A stretch of 64,000 bases of DNA from contig NZ_JAANOV010000001.1 in the NCBI RefSeq assembly GCF_011758745.1, forward strand, positions 4,588,001 through 4,652,000. The letters run 5' to 3'. The notes under the pieces are model-generated. The model did no database searches and had not been told where the DNA came from. It saw only the letters and a list, made by a program, of their open reading frames with translations. This document shows, piece after piece, positions 44,315 to 52,922 of this stretch. This DNA is from Amycolatopsis granulosa. Lineage in GTDB: Bacteria; Actinomycetota; Actinomycetes; Mycobacteriales; Pseudonocardiaceae. A program made the position numbers and the translations under genes. Positions within the stretch are counted from its first letter, which is position 1, and every line of letters begins with the position of its first letter.

Positions 44315-45387
44315 CCGGCGACGGTATCGAGCACGGGGTAGTCGGTGTAGCCCGACTCACCGCCGGTGTACAGGAATTCCCTGTCGCGCAACGGGTTCAG
44401 CGGCGCACCGGCACGCAGCCGCGCCACCAGGTCCGGGTTGGCGAGGAACGCGCGCCCGAGCGCGACCAGGTCCGCGCCCGCCGCGAGCAGCCGCTCGCCC
44501 GCCCGCCTGCCGCCGTCCCCGGGAAGCGGGCCCGGCCACGGCAGCTTCGGGTTCGCGATCAGCACACCGGGCCACTCCGCGCGGAAGAACCCGTCCTCCG
44601 GATCGGCGAAGGCGACGTGCAGGTAGCCCAGCCCGTCGCCGGCCAGCTCGCCGAGGAGCGTGCGGTAGATGGCCCCAGTGTCGCCCTCCTCGATGCCGTT
44701 GGCCGTGTTTCCGGGCGAGATGCGCAGCCCGACGCGGCCGGCTCCGATCGCACCGGCCACCGCGCGCACGACCTCGACCACGAACCGGACCCGGTTGGCG
44801 ACCGGTCCGCCGTAGGAGTCGGTCCGGTGGTTGGTGTTGTGCGCGAGGAACTGGTGCAGCAGATAGCCGTTCCCGCCGTGCACCTCGACACCGGCGAAGC
44901 CCGCGTCGATCGCGTTGCGCGCGGCGGCCGCGAAGTCCGCGATCGTCGCGGTGATCTCGCCGGTGGTCATCTCCCGCGGCGTCACGGTGGGCCGGTGGCC
45001 GTCGCGGGTGAAGATGGTGCCCGGCAAGGGGATCGGCGACGGCGCGACCGGATGCAGGCCGCTGTTGTCCGGATGTCCGATCCGCCCGCCGTGCTGCAGC
45101 TGCAGGAACATCCGCCCGCCTGCCGCGGCGGTGACCCGGCGCCAGCCGTCCACCTGTGCGGCCCGGTGGATGCCCGGGATGTTCGGGTAGGTCTGCCCCA
45201 CCCGGTTCGGGGTGGTCGCCTCGGCGATGATCAGGCCGGCCGTCGTGCGCTGCCGGTAGTAGGTGGCCATGATCGGTTGCGGGACGCCGTCCGCGCTGGC
45301 GCGCGTGCGGGACATGGGTGCCATCACGAGGCGGTTGGGCAGGAGCAGCGAGCCGAGGCGGACCTGGTCGAACAGTGTGTTCGCCAT
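44311..45387 (-). CDS. Old yellow enzyme-family NADH:flavin oxidoreductase
   Basis: 358-residue FMN enzyme of the NemA/XenB/OYE group. MAPMSRTRASADGVP (FMN-binding loop), GFAGVEVHGGNGYLLHQFLAHNTN (substrate His/Asn area) and VALGRAFLANPDL are typical. Ene-reductase of electrophilic alkenes; substrate open. ATG 45387. Divergent from a MerR gene across a MerR-like dyad, which suggests electrophile-inducible control. Confidence 0.92.
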   Translation of the reverse strand: MANTLFDQVRLGSLLLPNRLVMAPMSRTRASADGVPQPIMATYYRQRTTAGLIIAEATTPNRVGQTYPNIPGIHRAAQVDGWRRVTAAAGGRMFLQLQHGGRIGHPDNSGLHPVAPSPIPLPGTIFTRDGHRPTVTPREMTTGEITATIADFAAAARNAIDAGFAGVEVHGGNGYLLHQFLAHNTNHRTDSYGGPVANRVRFVVEVVRAVAGAIGAGRVGLRISPGNTANGIEEGDTGAIYRTLLGELAGDGLGYLHVAFADPEDGFFRAEWPGVLIANPKLPWPGPLPGDGGRRAGERLLAAGADLVALGRAFLANPDLVARLRAGAPLNPLRDREFLYTGGESGYTDYPVLDTVAG

Positions 45388-45400
45388 GCGCCGAAGGTAA

Positions 45401-45422
45401 AACCTAGTATTCGTGCGAGGTT
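45401..45422. promoter_or_regulatory. MerR-type dyad between ene-reductase and MerR genes
   Basis: AACCT-N12-AGGTT sits in the 52-bp gap between the divergent starts. MerR-family regulators bind such dyads in the spacer of their target promoter. Confidence 0.5.
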
Positions 45423-45439
45423 CAAGTCCGGAGGTGACG

Positions 45440-45799
45440 ATGCGGATCGGCGAGCTGGCGCGGCGCACCGGTGTCAGCGAACACTCGCTGCGTTACTACG
45501 AGAAGCAGGGGCTGCTGACGGCCGAGCGCACCGCGGGCGGTCAGCGGGAGTTCGCCGAGGCCGCGGTCGACCGCGTCATCCGCATCCAGGAACTGTTCGC
45601 CGCCGGGTTGTGCAGCGCGAAGATCGCGCAGCTGCTGCCCTGCATGCATGACGGTGACCGCGGCCCGTCCCGGATCGCCGGCGCGAAGCTGGTGGCCGAT
45701 CTGCGAGATGAGCGCGAGCGCATCGACCGGATGATCCGCGACCTGCTGCGCTCCCGCGAGGTCCTCGACGAGGTGATCGCCGCGGCCACGACCCGCTGA
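45440..45799 (+). CDS. MerR family transcriptional regulator
   Basis: 119-residue regulator with a winged helix (MRIGELARRTGVSEHSLRYYEKQGLL, residues 1-26 region), a coiled-coil dimer helix, and Cys residues in AAGLCSAKIAQLLPCMHDGD. It resembles MerR regulators of oxidoreductases. ATG 45440 with GGAGGTGA. It likely controls the divergent OYE-methyltransferase pair. The cysteines may sense electrophiles, by inference. Confidence 0.9.
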   Translation: MRIGELARRTGVSEHSLRYYEKQGLLTAERTAGGQREFAEAAVDRVIRIQELFAAGLCSAKIAQLLPCMHDGDRGPSRIAGAKLVADLRDERERIDRMIRDLLRSREVLDEVIAAATTR

Positions 45800-45852
45800 C
45801 GCCGTTCCGGGGCGATCCCCCTCACATCGGATTTTCGCGTAACAATGGGCGG

Positions 45853-46962
45853 GTGAGCACCAGCGACCCGCTGCCGGGTTTCGTCGGTTTCGCGGCCGCG
45901 CTGCGCGTGGCCGGCGTCGCTTGCGGACCGCAGCGGGTGCAGGCGTACCTGGACGCGGTCGAACGGCTCGACGTCGGCGACGCCGACCAGCTGTACTGGG
46001 CGGGGCGGCTCACGCTGTGCTCCGAGCCGGACGACCTGATCCGCTACGACGACGCGTTCGCCCAGTGGTTCGCCGCCGCGCCACCGGAACCGCGGCCGGC
46101 CACGGTCCGCCGCGAGCAGCGGGCCCGCATCGCGGCCCTGGTCTCCCGGTCCGCGGGCGAGGGCGAGTCCGGCGCGGACGACGACGAGCTGCGGGTTGCC
46201 GCCACCGACGCCGAGGTGCTGCGCGAACGCGACCTCGCGGAGCTGACCAAGGCCGAACGGGAACACCTGCGGGAGCTGATGGCGGTGCTGCGGCCGCAGC
46301 CGCCGATGCGCAAGTCGCTGCGGGTCCGGCCGGCGCGGCGCGGATCGCTGGACGGCGGACGGACCCTGCGGGCGATGCTGGCCGGCGGCGGGGAACCGGT
46401 CCGGCTCGTGCACCGCGACCGCGCGACGCGGCCGCGCCGGGTGGTGCTGCTGCTCGACGTGTCCGGCTCGATGAGCCCGTACGCCGACGCGCTGCTGCGG
46501 TTCGCGCACGTGGTCGTCCGCCGCGCGCCCGCCGCGGTCGAGGTGTTCACCCTCGGCACGAGGCTGACCAGGGTGTCCCGGCAGCTGCGGCAGCGCGATC
46601 CGGAGCGCGCCATGCTCGCCGCCGGCAGCGCGGTGCCGGACTTCGCGGGCGGCACCCGGCTCGGCGAGACGCTGCGGATCTTCCTCGACCGCTGGGGGCA
46701 GCGCGGGCTGGCGCGCCGGTCGGTCGTCGTGGTGTTCTCCGACGGCTGGGAGCGCGGCGATCCGGCGCTGCTCGGCGAGCAGATGGCGCGGATGCGGCGT
46801 CTGGCGCACGCGGTGTTCTGGGTGAACCCGCACGCGGGACGCGAAGGCTACGCTCCGGTGCAGTCCGGCATCGCGGCCGCGCTCCCGCACGTCGACCGAC
46901 TGCTGGCCGGCCACAGCCTGGCGACCCTGGAACGACTGCTGCAGGAGATCCGCGATGCATGA
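45853..46962 (+). CDS. CoxE-like VWA domain protein
   Basis: 369-residue protein with a C-terminal von Willebrand A domain. MIDAS motif LLLDVSGSMSPYAD, then VEVFTLGTRLTRVS, FAGGTRLGETLR and VVFSDGWERGDP. CoxE partners CoxD-type AAA ATPases in maturing molybdenum hydroxylases. GTG 45853. It overlaps the XdhC-like gene by 8 nt. The MT/OYE/MerR block separates it from its ATPase. Confidence 0.9.
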   Translation: MSTSDPLPGFVGFAAALRVAGVACGPQRVQAYLDAVERLDVGDADQLYWAGRLTLCSEPDDLIRYDDAFAQWFAAAPPEPRPATVRREQRARIAALVSRSAGEGESGADDDELRVAATDAEVLRERDLAELTKAEREHLRELMAVLRPQPPMRKSLRVRPARRGSLDGGRTLRAMLAGGGEPVRLVHRDRATRPRRVVLLLDVSGSMSPYADALLRFAHVVVRRAPAAVEVFTLGTRLTRVSRQLRQRDPERAMLAAGSAVPDFAGGTRLGETLRIFLDRWGQRGLARRSVVVVFSDGWERGDPALLGEQMARMRRLAHAVFWVNPHAGREGYAPVQSGIAAALPHVDRLLAGHSLATLERLLQEIRDA

Positions 46963-48067
46963 CGTACTGGACGAGTTGTACAAGCGCTGGAGCGCGGGCG
47001 AGGCCGTCGGCGTGGGCACGGTGGTGGCCACGTTCTCGTCCGCGCCACGCGCGCCCGGCGCGGCGATGCTGGTCGGCGCGGACGGTTCCGCGACCGGCAG
47101 CGTGTCCGGCGGGTGCGTCGAAGGCGCGGTGTACGAGCTGGCGCAGCAGGTCGTCGCCGACGGCGAGCCGGTCCTGCAGCGCTACGGCGTCAGCGACGAC
47201 GACGCATTCGCGGTGGGCCTGACCTGCGGCGGGATCATCGACATCTACGTGGAGCGGATCGACCGGCAGACCTTTCCCGAACTGGGCGACGTCGGCGATT
47301 CCGTCCACCGGGGCGAGCCGGTCGCGGTCGTCACGGTGATCGAGCACGAGGACCCGCGGCGGCGCGGGCGGCACATGATCGTATGGCCGGACCGCACGGC
47401 CGGCACGCTGGGCACGGACCGGATCGACGACGCCGTGGCCGACGACGCACGGGGCCTGCTCGCGGCCGGGCGCACCGGAACCCTGCACTACGGGCTCGAG
47501 GGCGAGCGGCGCGGCGAGGGCATGGCGGTGTTCGTCAACTCCTTCGAACCACAGCCGCGGATGCTGGTGTTCGGCGCGATCGACTTCGCCGCCGCGATGG
47601 CGCGCATGGGTTCCTACCTCGGCTACCACGTGACCGTGTGCGACGCGCGCCCGGTCTTCGCCACCGCCTCCCGCTTCCCGGAAGCGGACGAGGTGGTGGT
47701 GGACTGGCCGCACCGCTACCTGCAGGCGGAGGCCGCAGCCGGCCGGATCGACCGGCGGACGGTGATCGCGGTGCTCACCCACGACCCGAAGTTCGACGTG
47801 CCGTTGCTGGAGGTCGCGCTGCGGCTGGACGTCGGGTACATCGGCGCGATGGGTTCGCGGCGCACCCACGAGGACCGCCTCGCCCGGCTGGGTGAGGCCG
47901 GATTGTCGGAGGTGGAACTGTCGCGGTTGTCCTCCCCGATCGGACTCGATCTCGGGGCGCGGACGCCGGAGGAGACGGCGGTGTCGATCGCCGCGGAAAT
48001 CATCGCGTTGCGGTGGGGCGGCGGCGGCCGGCGGCTCACCGAGCTGTCCGGACGCATTCACGGCTGA
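46955..48067 (+). CDS. XdhC/CoxF-like molybdenum enzyme maturation protein
   Basis: 370-residue protein with an N-terminal XdhC_CoxI domain (GSVSGGCVEGAVYELA) and a C-terminal Rossmann XdhC_C domain (MLVFGAIDFAAAMARMGSYLGYHVTVCDAR, GYIGAMGSRRTHEDRL). XdhC-type proteins bind molybdenum cofactor and help its sulfuration and insertion. ATG 46955 inside the end of the VWA gene. Confidence 0.92.
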   Translation: MHDVLDELYKRWSAGEAVGVGTVVATFSSAPRAPGAAMLVGADGSATGSVSGGCVEGAVYELAQQVVADGEPVLQRYGVSDDDAFAVGLTCGGIIDIYVERIDRQTFPELGDVGDSVHRGEPVAVVTVIEHEDPRRRGRHMIVWPDRTAGTLGTDRIDDAVADDARGLLAAGRTGTLHYGLEGERRGEGMAVFVNSFEPQPRMLVFGAIDFAAAMARMGSYLGYHVTVCDARPVFATASRFPEADEVVVDWPHRYLQAEAAAGRIDRRTVIAVLTHDPKFDVPLLEVALRLDVGYIGAMGSRRTHEDRLARLGEAGLSEVELSRLSSPIGLDLGARTPEETAVSIAAEIIALRWGGGGRRLTELSGRIHG

Positions 48068-48090
48068 GCCCTCTCGTGCGTCCGCGACCG

Positions 48091-48154
48091 GTCACTTCGT
48101 GACAGCGGTTCCGCGGATGCGGTGATGGAGCAGGCAGTTCTCGCGCATCCGCGG
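48091..48154 (+). promoter_or_regulatory. Dyad and large hairpin upstream of the hydroxylase subunit genes
   Basis: GTCAC-TTC-GTGAC (48091-48103) is followed by CCGCGGATGCG (48111-48121) and its exact complement CGCATCCGCGG (48144-48154) around a 22-nt loop. The set fills the 190-bp gap between the xdhC-like stop and the small-subunit start. Terminator of the maturation genes, or operator/attenuator for the structural genes. Confidence 0.5.
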
Positions 48155-48257
48155 GAGCCCGGTCCAAGCGTCACCCAACCAGGACTTGTCCGAACGGCAC
48201 GGACGTAGCACGCTCGGTTGTGAAGCCGATCACCCAGCTCCCACCACTGGAGGCCTC

Positions 48258-48800
48258 ATGCGCATCACCGTCACCGTGGACGGAACCAGCTACACCGACG
48301 AGGTCGAACCCCGCACGTTGCTCGTTCACTACCTGAGGGAGACGCTCGGGAAAATCGGCACCGTGGTCGGATGCGACACCAGCAACTGCGGTGCCTGCAC
48401 CGTGCACCTCAACGGGCACAGCGTGAAGTCCTGCTCGGTCCTGGCCGTGCAGGCCGACGGCGCCGAGGTGACCACCATCGAGGGTCTGGCCCGCGACGGC
48501 CGGCTCCACCCCGTGCAGGAAGCGTTCCACGACAACCACGCGCTGCAGTGCGGGTTCTGCACACCGGGCATGATCATGCAGTCGATCGACCTGCTCGCCG
48601 ACAACCCGGATCCGGACGAGCAAGCCGTGCGCGAGGGGCTCGAGGGCAACCTGTGCCGCTGCACGGGATACCAGAACATCGTCCGGGCCGTGCGGGACGC
48701 GGCACAGCGGATGAGCCCCGGAGCGGGTCCCGAGGCCGAGCGCGTGCAGGGTGACGACGTCACCCGCACCTCCGGCGCGTTCGCGGGCGGAGGCGAGTGA
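48258..48800 (+). CDS. Molybdenum hydroxylase small subunit, [2Fe-2S] protein (CoxS-like)
   Basis: 180-residue two-cluster ferredoxin subunit. Plant-type cluster cysteines are Cys39, Cys44, Cys47 and Cys59 ([10 protein letters not shown]...SC), and the second cluster uses Cys98, Cys101, Cys133 and Cys135 ([13 protein letters not shown]). It carries electrons from Mo to FAD. A roughly 25-residue C-terminal extension exceeds the usual ~160. ATG 48258 with GGAGG 4 nt upstream. Confidence 0.95.
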   Translation: MRITVTVDGTSYTDEVEPRTLLVHYLRETLGKIGTVVGCDTSNCGACTVHLNGHSVKSCSVLAVQADGAEVTTIEGLARDGRLHPVQEAFHDNHALQCGFCTPGMIMQSIDLLADNPDPDEQAVREGLEGNLCRCTGYQNIVRAVRDAAQRMSPGAGPEAERVQGDDVTRTSGAFAGGGE

Positions 48801-48801
48801 C

Positions 48802-51240
48802 ATGACGTCGACGATCGAACCCGAGGTCGGCAAGGCACGCACGCGCAAGGAGGACGCGCGGCTCATCACCGGCCGCACCCGCTGGACGGACAACATCACC
48901 CTGCCCGGCATGCTCCACGTGGCGATCCTGCGCAGTCCGTTCGCGCACGCCCGGATCAATTCCATCGACACGTCGGCGGCGCGGGACATGCCGGGCGTGG
49001 TGGCGGTCTACACGGCCCGCGACCTCGACCCGGACAGCGCGATCGGCATGCCCTGCGCGTGGCCGATCACGCCGGACATGAAGCAGCCGCGGCGGCCGGT
49101 GCTCGCCGCCGACCAGGTCAACTTCGCCGGCGAGGGTGTCGCCGTGGTGGTGGCCCGCAGCAAGGCGGAGGCCGCCGACGCGCTCGAGGCCATCGACGTG
49201 GACTACGAGGAACTGCCCGTGGTCCTCGGCCTGGAGAACGCCCTCGCCGAGGGCGCGCCGCTGGTCCACGAGGAGCTCGGCACCAACAAGCAGGCCACGT
49301 GGGTCTTCGACTCGGCCGAGGCAGGCACCGGGGAGAACGTCGAGGAGGCCATTTCGAGCGGCGAGGTGGTGCTCCGGCGCCGCTTCCGCCAGCAGCGGCT
49401 GGTGCCGGCGTTCATGGAACCGCGGTCGGTCGTGGTCGACCCGACCGGCACCCAGATCACCATGTGGTCGGCCACCCAGGTCCCGCACATCCTCAAGACG
49501 ATGACCGCCCTGACGCTCGGCATCCCGGAGCACAAGCTGCGGGTCATCGCCCCGGACGTCGGCGGCGGGTTCGGTGGCAAGATCGCCGTGCTGCCCGAGG
49601 AGACCATGACGGTCCTCATCGCGCAGCGGCTCGGCAAGCCGGTCAAGTGGACCGAGACCCGCTCGGAGGCCATGCAGACCGCGCACCACGGCCGGGACCA
49701 GATCCAGGACATCACGATCAGCGCGACCCGCGACGGGAAGGTGACCGGTCTCAAGGTCGAGCTGATGGCCGACATGGGCGCCTACAACGGTCTGGTCGGC
49801 CCCGGCGTGCCGATCCTGGGCGCGTTCATGTTCAACGCGATCTACAAGGTCCCGGCGTACCACTTCGCCTGCACCAACGTGTTCACCAACACCACGCTCA
49901 CCGACGCCTACCGGGGCGCCGGGCGGCCGGAGGCCACGTTCGCGATCGAGCGGATCATGGACGAGCTCGCCGCCGAGCTCGGCATGGACCCGCTGGAGCT
50001 GCGGGAGAAGAACTGGATCAAGCACGAGGAGTTCCCGTTCACCACGGTGTGCGGGCTGACCTACGACTCGGGCAACTACGAGGCCGCCACCGCGCGGGCC
50101 AAGGAGCTGTTCGACTACGACGGCCTGCGCCGCGAGCAGCGGGAACGCCGGGAGCGCAACGACCCGGTCCAGCTGGGCATCGGCATCTCCACGTTCACCG
50201 AGATGTGCGGTCTCGCCCCGTCGCGGGTGCTCGGCTCGCTCGACTACGGCGCGGGCGGCTGGGAGCACGCGGCGGTCCGGGTGCTGCCCACGGGCAAGGT
50301 CGAGGTCGTCACCGGTGCCTCGGCGCACGGGCAGGGGCATGAGACGGCGTGGAGCCAGATCGTCGCCGACCGGCTCGGGGTGGCGTTCGAGGACATCGAG
50401 GTCATCCACGGCGACACGCAGTCCTCGCACAAGGGCATGGACACCTACGGATCGCGGTCGCTGGCGGTCGGCGGCATCGCCGTGGTGAAGGCGGCCGAGA
50501 AGGTGGTGGACAAGGCGCGGGCGATCGCCGCGCACCTGCTCGAGTGCTCGCCGGACGACCTGGAGTTCGAGGGCGGCAAGTTCACCGTCCGCGGCACGGA
50601 CACGTCCACGACCATCCAGGACGTCGCGTTCGCGACGTTCGCCGCGCACAACCTGCCCGAGGGCATGGAGCCGACGCTGGACTCCGAGGCCGTGTTCGAC
50701 CCGGAGAACTTCTCGTTCCCGCACGGCACCCACCTCTGCGCGGCCGAGGTGGACACCGAGACCGGGCGGGTGCGGTTGCGCTCGTACGTCTGCGTGGACG
50801 ACGTCGGCAAGGTGGTCAACCCGCTGATCGTGGAGGGGCAGGTGCACGGCGGTCTCGCCCAGGGCATCGCCCAGGCGCTCTACGAGGAGGCGGTGTTCGA
50901 CGAGAGCGGCACGCTCACCACCGGCACGTTCGCCGACTACCTGCTGCCCTCGGCGGCCGACCTGCCGTCGTTCGTCACCGACCGCACGGAGACGGCGGCG
51001 ACGTCGAATCCGCTGGGTGTGAAGGGCGTCGGCGAGGCCGGCACGATCGCGTCCACCCCGGCGGTGGTCAACGCGGTCGTGGACGCCGTGCGGCACTTCG
51101 GCGTCAACGACATCGAGATGCCGTGCTCGCCCATGCGGGTGTGGTCGGCGGTCCACCGCGGCCGGACCGACGCCGGTGGTGTCGGCTCGGAGGCCGGTGG
51201 CGGTCTGGGTTCCATCGACGCTTCGGGAGGTGCGCAGTGA
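48802..51240 (+). CDS. Molybdenum hydroxylase large subunit, form II CoxL-like
   Basis: 812-residue molybdopterin cytosine dinucleotide subunit. GGGFGGK (254-260), AYRGAGR (369-375), GQGHETAWSQI and the base Glu745 in GVGEAGT are present. Form I CO dehydrogenases carry AYXCSFR at the 369 position. AYRGAGR marks form II proteins, whose substrates are mostly unknown (aldehydes, purines or heteroaromatics in relatives). ATG 48802, one base after the small-subunit stop. It overlaps the medium subunit gene (GTGA). Confidence 0.94.
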   Translation: MTSTIEPEVGKARTRKEDARLITGRTRWTDNITLPGMLHVAILRSPFAHARINSIDTSAARDMPGVVAVYTARDLDPDSAIGMPCAWPITPDMKQPRRPVLAADQVNFAGEGVAVVVARSKAEAADALEAIDVDYEELPVVLGLENALAEGAPLVHEELGTNKQATWVFDSAEAGTGENVEEAISSGEVVLRRRFRQQRLVPAFMEPRSVVVDPTGTQITMWSATQVPHILKTMTALTLGIPEHKLRVIAPDVGGGFGGKIAVLPEETMTVLIAQRLGKPVKWTETRSEAMQTAHHGRDQIQDITISATRDGKVTGLKVELMADMGAYNGLVGPGVPILGAFMFNAIYKVPAYHFACTNVFTNTTLTDAYRGAGRPEATFAIERIMDELAAELGMDPLELREKNWIKHEEFPFTTVCGLTYDSGNYEAATARAKELFDYDGLRREQRERRERNDPVQLGIGISTFTEMCGLAPSRVLGSLDYGAGGWEHAAVRVLPTGKVEVVTGASAHGQGHETAWSQIVADRLGVAFEDIEVIHGDTQSSHKGMDTYGSRSLAVGGIAVVKAAEKVVDKARAIAAHLLECSPDDLEFEGGKFTVRGTDTSTTIQDVAFATFAAHNLPEGMEPTLDSEAVFDPENFSFPHGTHLCAAEVDTETGRVRLRSYVCVDDVGKVVNPLIVEGQVHGGLAQGIAQALYEEAVFDESGTLTTGTFADYLLPSAADLPSFVTDRTETAATSNPLGVKGVGEAGTIASTPAVVNAVVDAVRHFGVNDIEMPCSPMRVWSAVHRGRTDAGGVGSEAGGGLGSIDASGGAQ

Positions 51241-52094
51241 TCCCCGCTGCCTTCGACTACGTCGCTCCGTCCACTGTGGACGAGGCGGTGCAGGCGCTGG
51301 CCGCGGCCGGTGAGGACGCCAAGGTCCTGGCCGGCGGGCAGAGCCTGCTGCCGGTGCTTCGGATGCGGCTGGCCGCGCCGACGACACTCATCGACCTGGG
51401 CAAGATCTCCGAGCTGCGGGGTGTCCGCGACGACGGCGACGCGATCGTCATCGGGGCCATGACCACGCACTACGACGTGCAACGTGATCAGCTGATCGCC
51501 GAGCACGCCGCATTGCTGGCCAAGGCGACCGACACGGTGGCCGATCCGCAGGTGCGGCACCGCGGCACGTTCGGCGGCTCGATCGCCCACGCGGACCCGG
51601 CGGGTGACCTGCTGGCCCCCGCGCTCGCGCTGGACGCCGAGATGGTGATCGCGAGCAGCGGCGGACGGCGCACCGTGCCGGCGGCGGAGTTCTTCCAGGA
51701 CTTCTTCACCACCGCCCTCGATCCGGCGGAGATCCTGGTCGAGGTCCGGGTGCCCAAGCACACCGGCTGGAAGGCTCACTACGAGAAGTTCAACCGGGTG
51801 GCGCAGGCGTGGTCGATGGTCGCCGTCGCGGCCACGGTCCGCACCGACGGCGACACGATCGCCGAGGCCCGGGTGGCGCTGACGAACATGGCGTCGGTGC
51901 CCGTGCGGGCCACCGCGGTCGAGCAGGCGCTGGTGGGCCAGTCCGCGTCGGACGAGACGATCCGCTCCGCGGCCGCGCACGCGGCGGAGGGAACCAGTCC
52001 CACCGCCGACGGCAACGCGGACGTCGAATACCGGCAAGAGCTGGCGAAGGTGCTGACGGGCCGCGCGGTGTCGGCGGCGCTGGCCGGGGTGTAG
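51237..52094 (+). CDS. Molybdenum hydroxylase FAD-binding medium subunit (CoxM-like)
   Basis: 285-residue FAD subunit. FAD motifs VLAGGQSLLPVLRMRL and VRHRGTFGGSIAHADPAGD, followed by the CO_deh_flav_C domain (VALTNMASVPVRATAVEQAL). It passes electrons from the clusters to an acceptor. GTG 51237 overlaps the large-subunit stop. Order S-L-M differs from the M-S-L of classical cox operons. Confidence 0.94.
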   Translation: MIPAAFDYVAPSTVDEAVQALAAAGEDAKVLAGGQSLLPVLRMRLAAPTTLIDLGKISELRGVRDDGDAIVIGAMTTHYDVQRDQLIAEHAALLAKATDTVADPQVRHRGTFGGSIAHADPAGDLLAPALALDAEMVIASSGGRRTVPAAEFFQDFFTTALDPAEILVEVRVPKHTGWKAHYEKFNRVAQAWSMVAVAATVRTDGDTIAEARVALTNMASVPVRATAVEQALVGQSASDETIRSAAAHAAEGTSPTADGNADVEYRQELAKVLTGRAVSAALAGV

Positions 52095-52100
52095 GCCGGG

Positions 52101-52139
52101 CAGGCCCGCGGCCGTCCCGCCGGGACGGCCACGGGCCTG
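52101..52139 (+). terminator. Strong terminator after the medium subunit gene
   Basis: CAGGCCCG-C-GGCCGTCCCG pairs with CGGGACGGCC-A-CGGGCCTG: 18 pairs with one mismatch, minimal loop. It lies 6 nt after the stop and separates the CoxG-like gene from the subunit genes. Confidence 0.8.
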
Positions 52140-52250
52140 GCACCGTGCTCGACGGGCGCCGATGCCGGTCCCGCGTACTCACCCCGCGCCGGTTCCGGCA
52201 CTAAGGTGGTCCGAGGGACTCGAAGCTTTCTGGAGAAGGGAGGTCGGCCC

Positions 52251-52922
52251 GTGCGGCTCGACCATGAATTCACCGTTCCGGCCCCGCCCGCCGAGGTGTG
52301 GAAGGCGGTCACGGATCCGGAACGCGTTGCGCCCTGCATGCCCGGTGCCACCCTGACGAAGGTCGAGGGCGAGACGTTCACCGGGACGGTCAAGGTGAAG
52401 CTGGGCCCGATCTCCCTGCTGTACAAGGGTTCCGGCGAGTACCTGGAGACCGACGAACAGGCTCGCAAGATCGTGATCAAGGCGTCGGGCAAGGACTCCC
52501 GCGGAGCGGGCACGGCGGCCGCGACGGTCACGGTGACGTTGTCGGAGAACGACGGTGGCACGAAGGGCACGGTCGCCACCGATCTGAACGTCACGGGCCG
52601 GCCGGCGCAGTTCGGCCGCGGCATGATCTCCGAGGTCGGTGGCAAGATCCTGGACCAGTTCGCGGCGAACCTGGCGGACCGGCTCGGTACCGCGGAGAGC
52701 CCGGCCACGGAGGAGAAGCCGGCCGAGTCCGGGGTGACCACCGAGCCGGCGCCGGAGAAGCCGAAGCTCGAGTCGGTGAAGCCCCAGCCCCACGAAGCCG
52801 AGGCGATCGACCTCTTCGAGTACGCCGGCAGCTCCCTGACCAAGCGCCTGGCGCCGATCCTCGCCGGGGTCGCCGCGGTGCTCGGGGTGGTCGCGATCGT
52901 CCGCCTGCTCCGCCGCCGCTGA
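52251..52922 (+). CDS. CoxG/SRPBCC-like membrane-anchor protein
   Basis: 223-residue protein. An SRPBCC (CoxG, DUF1857-like) domain occupies residues 1-145 (FTVPAPPAEVWKAVTDPERVAPCMPGATL). A charged Pro/Glu linker follows, then one C-terminal membrane helix (APILAGVAAVLGVVAIVRLL) and basic RRR end. CoxG has been linked to membrane attachment of CO dehydrogenase-type enzymes, so this may tether the hydroxylase. GTG 52251 with GGGAGG upstream. Confidence 0.9.
   Translation: MRLDHEFTVPAPPAEVWKAVTDPERVAPCMPGATLTKVEGETFTGTVKVKLGPISLLYKGSGEYLETDEQARKIVIKASGKDSRGAGTAAATVTVTLSENDGGTKGTVATDLNVTGRPAQFGRGMISEVGGKILDQFAANLADRLGTAESPATEEKPAESGVTTEPAPEKPKLESVKPQPHEAEAIDLFEYAGSSLTKRLAPILAGVAAVLGVVAIVRLLRRR

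Noticed and set aside
48760..51387. 875-codon minus-strand frame opposite the hydroxylase large subunit
   Set aside because: The + strand has all molybdenum hydroxylase motifs; the minus frame is low-complexity shadow.
48258..52094. Calling the subunits a bona fide CO dehydrogenase
   Set aside because: The large subunit has AYRGAGR instead of the AYXCSFR of form I enzymes, so CO oxidation is not supported.
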